Of a DNA stretch of 64,000 bases, positions 43,160 through 49,672 are shown one piece after another. The number at the start of each line of letters is the position of its first letter. The first letter of the stretch is position 1. Under the pieces are notes generated by a model that was not told where the DNA came from, made no database searches, and worked only from the letters and a program-made list of their open reading frames with translations. Source of the DNA: Nonomuraea cavernae (GTDB lineage: Bacteria > Actinomycetota > Actinomycetes > Streptosporangiales > Streptosporangiaceae); the NCBI RefSeq assembly GCF_014646355.1, contig NZ_BMNH01000025.1:47295-111294 (forward strand), given 5' to 3'. The position numbers and the translations under genes are program-made.

Positions 43160-43845
43160 CGCGGCAGATCGAGGGTGGCGCCCTGCGCCGGCTCATCACC
43201 CGGCGCGCGGCGGCGTCGGCCGCGCAGCCCGGGCAGGAGGAGCCCGAGCAGGAGCAGGTCCTGGAGCGGTGCGAGCTGTGCGCCGGCCCGGTCCCGCCCG
43301 ACCACCGCCACGTGCTCGACCTCTCGGCCCGCCAACTGCGCTGCGCCTGCCGGGCCTGCGCGGTGCTCTTCGACAGCCCGGCCGCCGGCGGCCAGAGCCA
43401 TCGCCTGGTGTCGGACCGCCGGTGGCTGCTGGACGGCTTCGAGCTGGACGACGCGACCTGGGCCGGCCTGCGCATCCCCGTGCGGATGGCGTTCGTGCTG
43501 CGGGACTCGGTGGCGGGCCGGACCGCGCTGTTCTACCCCAGCCCCGCCGGGGCCGTCGAATCGCCGCTGGACGAGCACACCTGGCGGGAGCTGACCGAGG
43601 CCAACCCCGTGCTCGGCCGGCTCGTCCCCGATGTCGAGGCCCTGCTCGTGAACCGCACCGGCGGGGCCGGAGAGCACTGGATCGTGCCCGTCGACGAGTG
43701 CTACACGCTCGTCGGGCTGCTGCGCACCCACTGGAGAGGGCTCGCCGGAGGGGCCGAGGTCTGGGCCGAGATCACGCACTTCTTCACCGAACTACGCCGC
43801 CGGTCCACGACCGTGGCCGCGGCAGACGACCGGCTTCGCCGCTGA
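43156..43845 (+). CDS. Hydrogenase-locus protein with CxxC pairs (DUF5947-like)
   Basis: The 229-residue protein carries CELC (about 38-41) and CACRAC (about 62-67), a probable zinc-ribbon or iron site, followed by an alpha/beta body without known motifs (FYPSPAGAVES, then NPVLGRLVPDVEALLVN). I believe it matches the DUF5947 family that accompanies actinobacterial group 1h hydrogenases, but this is from memory. The start GTG overlaps the NifU-like stop. It may be a rubredoxin-like electron mediator or an assembly factor. Confidence 0.75.
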   Translation: MTRQIEGGALRRLITRRAAASAAQPGQEEPEQEQVLERCELCAGPVPPDHRHVLDLSARQLRCACRACAVLFDSPAAGGQSHRLVSDRRWLLDGFELDDATWAGLRIPVRMAFVLRDSVAGRTALFYPSPAGAVESPLDEHTWRELTEANPVLGRLVPDVEALLVNRTGGAGEHWIVPVDECYTLVGLLRTHWRGLAGGAEVWAEITHFFTELRRRSTTVAAADDRLRR

Positions 43846-43865
43846 GTCAAGGGGGGACCAGGGAA

Positions 43866-44093
43866 ATGGCCAGCAGGAAGAAGGACCAGCACATCAGGAC
43901 CGGGCACTCCCACGTACGCCCGGACACCCCGTCGCACGTCAGGGGAGTCCACGAGGGCAACGCGGTCGGCAACTACGACAGGCAGCCCGGCCATCTGCCC
44001 GACGGGCGCTCGACCGCCGCGCGCTCCACCGGCATCGCCCCCCACGACCGCGAACCCATCGATCCCGACATGCCCAACCTCTCACCCGCCTGA
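43866..44093 (+). CDS. Small conserved-type hydrophilic protein in the hydrogenase operon
   Basis: A 75-residue, highly charged, His-rich and Pro-rich protein (KKDQHIRTGHSHVRPDTPSH, then EGNAVGNYDRQPGHLPDGRS). ATG 43866 is preceded by AAGGGGGG. It has no hydrophobic core, so it is probably disordered until bound to a partner. The many His residues could bind nickel, but nothing proves this. I do not recognise a named family. Confidence 0.75.
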   Translation: MASRKKDQHIRTGHSHVRPDTPSHVRGVHEGNAVGNYDRQPGHLPDGRSTAARSTGIAPHDREPIDPDMPNLSPA

Positions 44094-44109
44094 CCGGGGG
44101 ACACACACG

Positions 44110-44754
44110 ATGACATCCGGGCCGCCGGACCTGCGGATAACGGTCGACGAGGCACGGGTGGCGGAGTTCGCCGCCCTGCCGACCCTGGAGTTCGGCCTCA
44201 CGATCGACGGCGCGGACGGGGTCGAGGTGCGCTCCGTCGTGCTCGACACCCAGATCCGCATCGCCGCCACCCGCCGTACCTATGGGGGAGCCGACCAGGC
44301 GCGGCTCGCCGAGCTGTTCGGCGCGCCCGAGCAGTGGGGCAGGAGCCTGACGAGCCTGCTGTGGACGCGGACCGTCACGCACCTGCCCGCGTTCACCGGC
44401 GGCACCACCGCCGCCATCCCGGTGCCCTGCACCTACGACTTCGAGGTCGCGGCGGCCAAGTACTTCCACGGCCTCGAGGACGGCGAGATCCCGCTGGAGT
44501 TCCTCTTCAGCGGCACCGTCTTCTACCTGGCGGACGGCCTGCTGCAGGCCGCGCGCATCGCCTGGGACACCGAGGCGGAGTTCCGCATGCCGGTGCGGGT
44601 CTGGAAGGACCTGATGGACCACTACTTTCCGGCGAGCGCCTGGCTGCGGCTGGGACGCGACGCCTTCGACCGCCTGTACGCCTACCGGAGCAGCCACACC
44701 CTGGCCGGCTGGGACGACGTGGTCGAGTCGCTGCTGAGGACGGGCGGGAGCTGA
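44110..44754 (+). CDS. Hydrogenase-locus protein of unknown function (DUF6084-like)
   Basis: The 214-residue protein has an N-terminal beta-rich half and conserved-looking aromatic segments (CTYDFEVAAAKYFHGLEDGE, then LEFLFSGTVFY and WKDLMDHYFP). I believe it is the DUF6084 type found beside group 1h hydrogenases. No signal peptide or membrane helix is present. It lies between the small His-rich protein and another locus-specific protein with gaps of 16 and 3 bases, so co-expression is near certain. It may be an assembly or partner subunit. Confidence 0.78.
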   Translation: MTSGPPDLRITVDEARVAEFAALPTLEFGLTIDGADGVEVRSVVLDTQIRIAATRRTYGGADQARLAELFGAPEQWGRSLTSLLWTRTVTHLPAFTGGTTAAIPVPCTYDFEVAAAKYFHGLEDGEIPLEFLFSGTVFYLADGLLQAARIAWDTEAEFRMPVRVWKDLMDHYFPASAWLRLGRDAFDRLYAYRSSHTLAGWDDVVESLLRTGGS

Positions 44755-44757
44755 ACG

Positions 44758-45759
44758 ATGGACCAGGCCGGACAGATCGCGCGAGCCGTGCTGTACGAGG
44801 GCTACCTGCTGTGGCCGTACCGCGGGTCCGCGCTGAAGAACCAGCAGCGCTGGACGATCGGCGGCATCCACCCCGAGCCGTACGGCAGGGCGCACGACGG
44901 CAACCCGTGGCAGGCGCGGACCGAGTGCCTCGTCGAGGCGGATCCGGCCGACACGGTCGAGGTCCGCGTGCGCTTCCTGCACGCGGTCACCCGTGAGGTG
45001 GCCCGCGCGCGGGGCGCGGAGCTCGACCTGGTGCCGGAGCTGACCGCCGCCGGCCGCCGCCACCTGCCCCGGGAGGAGGCGGTCGAGCGGGAGGTCGCGC
45101 GGGCCGGGCTCGACCTCGGCGGCCTGGCCGAGCGGCCGGCCCGGATCGAGATCGACGTCAAGGCGGGGCAGGAGGCCGAATGGCTGGCCGACGGCGCGGG
45201 CGGCCGGGCCGGCGCCGTGCTGCGGAGCTGGCAGGCGCTGCGCGGCCACGTCGAGGCGCGGGCCGAGCCGCTGCGGCCGGGACTCTTCCGGCTCACCGTA
45301 CGCGTCGTCAACACCACCCCCTGGGCGGGCGACATCCGCGCGGAGGCGATGCGGCACACCCTGATCTCGGCCCACACGGTGCTGCGCACCGAGGGCGGCC
45401 GGTTCGTCTCGCTCATGGACCCGCCCGCCGAGCTGCGCCCGCTCGCGGAGGAGTGCCGCAACCTCGGCGTCTGGCCGGTGCTGCTCGGCGAGGAGGGCGA
45501 CCGCCGCACGATGCTGGCCGCGCCGATCATCCTGTACGACCACCCGCGCATCTCGCCGGAGAGCCCCGGCGACCTGTTCGACGCCACGGAGATCGACCAG
45601 CTCCTCACGCTGAGCGTGCTGGCCCTGACCGAGGAGGAGCAACGGGAGATCCGCGACGGCGACCCGCGCGGGCGGGAGATCCTCGACCGGTGCGCCTCGC
45701 TCACCCCCGAGGAGCTCATGCGGCTGCACGGCATCGTACGGGCGGAGCCGGCCGGATGA
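44758..45759 (+). CDS. Large hydrogenase-locus protein of unknown function
   Basis: The 333-residue protein starts GQIARAVLYEGYLLWPYRGS with a recurring pattern in such loci (QRWTIGGIHP). It has a beta-rich middle (FRLTVRVVNTTPWAG) and a C-terminal helical end (EEEQREIRDGDPRGREILDR). It has no known catalytic motif. The last codon overlaps the protease start as ATGA. The gene is a regular companion of actinobacterial group 1h hydrogenases, as far as I recall, but the role is unknown. Confidence 0.78.
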   Translation: MDQAGQIARAVLYEGYLLWPYRGSALKNQQRWTIGGIHPEPYGRAHDGNPWQARTECLVEADPADTVEVRVRFLHAVTREVARARGAELDLVPELTAAGRRHLPREEAVEREVARAGLDLGGLAERPARIEIDVKAGQEAEWLADGAGGRAGAVLRSWQALRGHVEARAEPLRPGLFRLTVRVVNTTPWAGDIRAEAMRHTLISAHTVLRTEGGRFVSLMDPPAELRPLAEECRNLGVWPVLLGEEGDRRTMLAAPIILYDHPRISPESPGDLFDATEIDQLLTLSVLALTEEEQREIRDGDPRGREILDRCASLTPEELMRLHGIVRAEPAG

Positions 45760-46595
45760 GCGAGACGGACTTCTGGACCCGGATGGAGCGGCGCGGCCCC
45801 GACGAGGTGCTCGTGGGCGGGGTGCCGGTGCGCGCGGGCAGCCGGGTGCGGCTGCGGCCGTCGGCGGCCCGGGCCGACATCTTCGACCTCGTCCTCGCCG
45901 GCCGCGAGGCCGTGGTCGAGTCGATCGAGCAGGACGACGCGGGCGCCTTCCACGTCGCCGTCGTCCTCGACGACGACCCGGGGCGCGACCTGGGTGAGGC
46001 CCGGATGCCGGGCCACCGGTTCTTCTACGCGCCCGACGAGGTCGAGCCGCTCGGGCCGCCGCCTGACACGCCGGGTGCCGCGCGGGTGCTCGTCGCCGGG
46101 ATCGGCAACATCTTCCTCGGCGACGACGGGTTCGGCGTCGAGGTGGCGCGCCGCCTGGCGCGGGAGGAGCGGGCCGCCGGCGTGGACGTGGTCGACTTCG
46201 GCATCCGGGGCATGGACCTGGTCTACGCGCTGCAACGCGACTACGACACGGCGATCCTGGTCGACGCCGCGATGCGCGGCGAGCCGCCGGGCACGCTCAC
46301 CGTGCTCGAACCCGACCTGCCCGGCGGGGGCGTGGTCGCCCTGGAGGGACACGGCCTGGATCCGGTGAAGGTGCTCCGGCTGGCCCGCGAGCTCGGCCGG
46401 GTGCCGGAGCGCGTGCTCGTGGTGTGCTGCGAGCCCGCCACCGTGCTGACGGGATCGCCGGACGAGGACGTGCTCGCCGAACTGAGCGAGCCGGTGCTGG
46501 CGGCCGTCGACCAAGCGGTGCGCCTGGTGATGGACATGATTGCGGAAAGTGCCGGGCCTGGCTCCCGGCCTCGGAACAGGAATGAGGTGACATGA
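45756..46595 (+). CDS. Hydrogenase maturation endopeptidase (HyaD/HybD family) with extra N-terminal domain
   Basis: The 279-residue protein ends in a HyaD-type endopeptidase (about 110-270): GIGNIFLGDDGFG with the metal-binding acidic residue, then DFGIRGMDLVYAL and GHGLDPVKVL. It removes the C-terminal tail of the large subunit after nickel insertion. A separate domain of about 100 residues precedes it (GGVPVRAGSRVRLRP, then IEQDDAGAFHVAVVLDDDPG), not found in typical 160-residue family members. It is probably a docking or sensing module. Translationally coupled upstream by ATGA. Confidence 0.92.
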   Translation: MSETDFWTRMERRGPDEVLVGGVPVRAGSRVRLRPSAARADIFDLVLAGREAVVESIEQDDAGAFHVAVVLDDDPGRDLGEARMPGHRFFYAPDEVEPLGPPPDTPGAARVLVAGIGNIFLGDDGFGVEVARRLAREERAAGVDVVDFGIRGMDLVYALQRDYDTAILVDAAMRGEPPGTLTVLEPDLPGGGVVALEGHGLDPVKVLRLARELGRVPERVLVVCCEPATVLTGSPDEDVLAELSEPVLAAVDQAVRLVMDMIAESAGPGSRPRNRNEVT

Positions 46596-46596
46596 C

Positions 46597-46704
46597 ATGA
46601 GTAAGACGCGTGTAGCCGCGTTGATCGGGGCCTGCGGGGTCATAACGGTCATCGCCCTGCAATGGCCGGATATCAAGCGGTATCTGATGATGAAATGGAT
46701 GTAG
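46597..46704 (+). CDS. 35-residue single-helix membrane peptide (DUF6893-like)
   Basis: A short frame encodes M-S-K-T-R followed by one hydrophobic helix (VAALIGACGVITVIALQW) and a basic end (DIKRYLMMKWM). GAGGTGACATG precedes the ATG. It lies exactly between the endopeptidase and hypA with no room for another gene, has lower GC than its neighbours and a clean membrane-helix pattern. I believe similar tiny proteins occur in other actinobacterial hydrogenase loci. It could anchor the hydrogenase to the membrane or to a quinone partner. Confidence 0.7.
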   Translation: MSKTRVAALIGACGVITVIALQWPDIKRYLMMKWM

Positions 46705-46710
46705 CGCCGC

Positions 46711-47076
46711 ATGCATGAGCACGGGATGTGCGAAGGACTGGTCGACCTGATCCGGCGAGAGGCCGGTGACCGGGGGATCACCGGCGCGCGGGTGCGCGTC
46801 GGCACCCGCCACGCGGTCGTGGGGGAGGCGTTCGAGCAGGCCTTCGCGCACGCAGCCGAGGGCACACCGGCCGAGAACGCCGTGCTCGACCTGGTCGTCA
46901 CGCCGCTGACCGTCATCTGCCGCGACTGCGGCGGCCGGACGGAGTCACTGGACGTGCTCGCCGTCTGCCCGGTCTGCGGCGGCGACGACGTCGACCTCAC
47001 GGGCGGCGACGAGTTGGTCCTCGAATCCGTCAGCTACCGGGAGGAGCGGGGGCATGTGCCTGGGCATCCCGGGTGA
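46711..47076 (+). CDS. hypA: HypA nickel metallochaperone
   Basis: The 121-residue protein begins MHEHGMCEGLVDLI; HypA binds nickel through its N-terminal Met-His (here with the family E). It has two CxxC pairs for zinc (CRDC and CPVC, about residues 70-90). It delivers nickel to the hydrogenase large subunit. HypB is not encoded in this window. Its end overlaps hypC by 23 bases. Confidence 0.95.
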   Translation: MHEHGMCEGLVDLIRREAGDRGITGARVRVGTRHAVVGEAFEQAFAHAAEGTPAENAVLDLVVTPLTVICRDCGGRTESLDVLAVCPVCGGDDVDLTGGDELVLESVSYREERGHVPGHPG

Positions 47077-47326
47077 GCTCGTCGGGACCGACGAGGAGCA
47101 CGCCGACCTCGCCCTGGTGGACGTCAGCGGCGTGCGCCGCCGCATCAACGTCGGCCTGCTCGCCGACGAGGACCTGAAGGCCGGCGACTGGGTGCTCGTG
47201 CACGTCGGGTTCGCGCTGTCCAAGATCTCGGAGTCGGAGGCGCAGGCCGTCCTCGACTACCTGGAGGGGCTCGGCCAGGCCTACGACGACGAACTCGACG
47301 CGCTCAGGCAGTCGGACATCCGATGA
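47054..47326 (+). CDS. hypC: HypC hydrogenase assembly chaperone
   Basis: The 90-residue protein starts MCLGIPGEL with the essential Cys2, and continues with VDVSGVRRRINVGLL and GDWVLVHVGFALSKI as in HypC/HupF. It carries the Fe(CN)2CO unit with HypD to the large subunit. It overlaps hypA and ends at an ATGA where a repetitive 15-base array starts. A second HypC-like domain is fused to a SIS protein at 52686-53639. Confidence 0.96.
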   Translation: MCLGIPGELVGTDEEHADLALVDVSGVRRRINVGLLADEDLKAGDWVLVHVGFALSKISESEAQAVLDYLEGLGQAYDDELDALRQSDIR

Positions 47327-47412
47327 GCGGCATCACGATGAGCGGCATCACGATGAGCGGCATCACGATGAGCGGCATCACGATGAGGGGGACGCGTGCG
47401 GTTCGTCGATGA
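47323..47412 (+). repeat. Four copies of a 15-base repeat forming a mini-ORF between hypC and hypD
   Basis: ATGAGCGGCATCACG is repeated exactly four times (47323, 47338, 47353, 47368), then ATGAGGGGG follows. Each copy contains an in-frame ATG. The frame encodes (MSGIT)x4 plus nine residues and stops at 47410-47412, 17 bases inside hypD. The first ATG overlaps the hypC stop as ATGA. It may be a coupling leader that carries ribosomes into hypD, or slipped-strand duplication of an original short linker. Confidence 0.85.
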
Positions 47413-48523
47413 GTACCGCGACGCCGGGAAGGCCCGGGTCCTGGCGGCGGAGATCGCGGGCCGCTGCGAGCCGGGGCGGCGCTACACGTTCATGGAGGTG
47501 TGCGGAGGGCACACCCACACGATCTACAAGCACGGCCTGGAGGACCACCTCCCGGAGAACGTGGTGCTGGTCCACGGCCCCGGCTGCCCCGTGTGCGTGA
47601 TCCCGATGGGCAGGGTGGACGACGCGATCCACATCGCCGCGCAGCCGGACGTGATCATGACGTCGTTCGGCGACATGACGCGGGTGCCGGGCGGCCAGGG
47701 TTCGTTCCTCGACGCCAAGGCGGCCGGCGCCGACATCCGGATGGTCTACTCGCCGCTCGACGCGCTCCGGATCGCCCAGGCGAACCCCGACCGGCGCGTG
47801 GTGTTCATGGCCATCGGGTTCGAGACCACGGCGCCGTCCACGGCGATGACCATCCTGCGGGCGGCGGCGGACGGCATCCGCAACTTCTCCGTCTTCTGCA
47901 ACCACGTCATGATAATTCCGGCCATCAAGGCCATCCTCGACTCACCCGACCTCCGGCTCGACGGCTTCATCGGCCCCGGCCACGTGTCGGCCGTCATCGG
48001 CTGCGAACCGTACGAGTTCATCGCCCGCGACTACGGCAAGCCGCTCGTCGTCGCCGGGTTCGAGCCGCTGGACATCCTCCAGTCGGTGCACATGCTCCTC
48101 GGCCTGCTGGCCTCGGGACGGGCCGAGGTGGCCAACCAGTACGCCCGGGTGGTGCCGTGGCAGGGCAACCGCACCGCGATGGAGGCCATCCGCAGGGTGA
48201 TGCGGCTCCGGCCGCACTTCGAGTGGCGCGGCCTCGGCTTCATCTCCCAGTCCGCGCTCATGCTGGCCGACGAGTACGCCGCCTTCGACGCCGAGCGGAT
48301 CTTCGAACTGCCCGGCGTACGCGTCGCCGATCCCAAGGCATGCCAGTGCGGCGAGGTCCTCAAGGGCGTGCTCAGACCCTGGGAGTGCAAGGTGTTCGGC
48401 ACGGCCTGCACCCCGGAGACGCCGATCGGCACCTGCATGGTCTCCTCGGAGGGCGCCTGCGCCGCGTACTACAACTTCGGCCGCTTCAGCCGCGACCGCG
48501 TGAGAGAGGCGACCCGCGCGTGA
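47396..48523 (+). CDS. hypD: HypD Fe-S hydrogenase assembly protein
   Basis: The 375-residue protein has the HypD signatures FMEVCGGHTH (Cys of the Fe-binding site), GPGCPVCV, GFETTAP, and the C-terminal cluster cysteines CQCGEVLKGV and CKVFGTACTPETPIGTC. It builds the Fe(CN)2CO moiety together with HypC and HypE. GTG 47396 is preceded by GAGGGGG from the end of the repeat array. It overlaps hypE as GTGA. Confidence 0.97.
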   Translation: MRFVDEYRDAGKARVLAAEIAGRCEPGRRYTFMEVCGGHTHTIYKHGLEDHLPENVVLVHGPGCPVCVIPMGRVDDAIHIAAQPDVIMTSFGDMTRVPGGQGSFLDAKAAGADIRMVYSPLDALRIAQANPDRRVVFMAIGFETTAPSTAMTILRAAADGIRNFSVFCNHVMIIPAIKAILDSPDLRLDGFIGPGHVSAVIGCEPYEFIARDYGKPLVVAGFEPLDILQSVHMLLGLLASGRAEVANQYARVVPWQGNRTAMEAIRRVMRLRPHFEWRGLGFISQSALMLADEYAAFDAERIFELPGVRVADPKACQCGEVLKGVLRPWECKVFGTACTPETPIGTCMVSSEGACAAYYNFGRFSRDRVREATRA

Positions 48524-49659
48524 CCACCGAACGGACGGCGTCCGAGACTCCTGACCTCGGGCACGCCGTGCCCGGCACGCCCCACCCCGACCGCGAGCGG
48601 CAGGTCCTCGACCGCATCGCCCGCGCCAGGCGGCGCAAGGCGGTCGTCAGGGAGGAGCGGATCACGCTCGCCCACGGCGCGGGCGGCCGGGCGACCCACA
48701 CGCTGATCGAGGCCGTCTTCCTCAAGGAGTTCGGCAACGCGCTGCTCGCCCCCCTGGAGGACGGGGCGACCCTGCGGCTCGACGGCGCGCGGGCGGCCTT
48801 CACCACCGACTCCTTCGTGGTCTCCCCGCTGTTCTTCCCCGGCGGCGACATCGGCGACCTGGCCGTCAACGGCACCGTCAACGACCTCGCCATGTGCGGG
48901 GCCCGCCCCGAGTACCTGGCCGCCGGATTCATCCTGGAAGAGGGCTTTCCGGTCGCCGACCTGCGCCGGATCGCCGCCTCCATGGCCGCCGCGGCCCGCG
49001 CCGCCGGCGTGTCGATCGTCACCGGCGACACCAAGGTGGTCGAACGCGGCAAGGCCGACGGCTGCTACGTCACCACCACCGGCGTCGGCGTCATCGAACG
49101 GCCCGTCAGCCTGTCCGCCTCCGGCGCCCGGCCCGGCGACGCGGTCATCGTCTCCGGGCCCATCGGCGAGCACGGCGCCGCCATCATGCTGGCCCGCGGC
49201 GACTACGGCATCGAGGCCACGCTCCGGTCCGACACCGCGCCCCTGCACGAACTCGTCTCCGGCCTGCTGGACGGCGTGCCCGGGCAGGTCCGGACGCTGC
49301 GCGACGCCACCCGGGGCGGGATCGCCACCATCCTCAACGAGGTCGCCACCGCCTCCGACGTGGCCGTGGTCGTCGACGAGGACGCCATCCCGGTGCGGGC
49401 CGAGGTGACGGGCGTGTGCGAGTTGCTCGGCATCGACCCGCTCTACGTCGCCTGCGAGGGGCGCTTCGTCGCCGTCGTCGACGGCGCGCACGCCGGCCGC
49501 GCGCTCGACGCGCTGCGCGCCCATCCGCTCGGCGCCGGCGCCGCCGTCATCGGCGCCGTCAAGGACGACCCGCCCGGCCTCGTCCTGCTCCGCACCGCCT
49601 TCGGCGGCACCCGCATCGTCGACGTCCTCGTCGGCGACCCCCTCCCACGCATCTGCTGA
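48520..49659 (+). CDS. hypE: HypE carbamoyl-phosphate-dependent cyanide ligand synthase
   Basis: The 379-residue protein belongs to the AIR-synthase-like superfamily and ends in PRIC, whose terminal Cys carries the thiocarbamate dehydrated to thiocyanate. Other family marks are LAHGAGGRATHTLI, VNGTVNDLAMCGA and RDATRGGIATILNE. The first 45 residues are an extra charged tail compared with the usual 330-350 residue length. GTG 48520 overlaps the hypD stop. It is the last plus-strand gene of the hydrogenase operon and faces hypF. Confidence 0.96.
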   Translation: MTTERTASETPDLGHAVPGTPHPDRERQVLDRIARARRRKAVVREERITLAHGAGGRATHTLIEAVFLKEFGNALLAPLEDGATLRLDGARAAFTTDSFVVSPLFFPGGDIGDLAVNGTVNDLAMCGARPEYLAAGFILEEGFPVADLRRIAASMAAAARAAGVSIVTGDTKVVERGKADGCYVTTTGVGVIERPVSLSASGARPGDAVIVSGPIGEHGAAIMLARGDYGIEATLRSDTAPLHELVSGLLDGVPGQVRTLRDATRGGIATILNEVATASDVAVVVDEDAIPVRAEVTGVCELLGIDPLYVACEGRFVAVVDGAHAGRALDALRAHPLGAGAAVIGAVKDDPPGLVLLRTAFGGTRIVDVLVGDPLPRIC

Positions 49660-49672
49660 GGGTGGTCGCCGG

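Noticed and set aside
47323..47387. Possible CRISPR or regulatory iteron array (15-base units)
   Set aside because: Units are contiguous without spacers and all lie in the hypC-hypD junction; better read as a slippage repeat.
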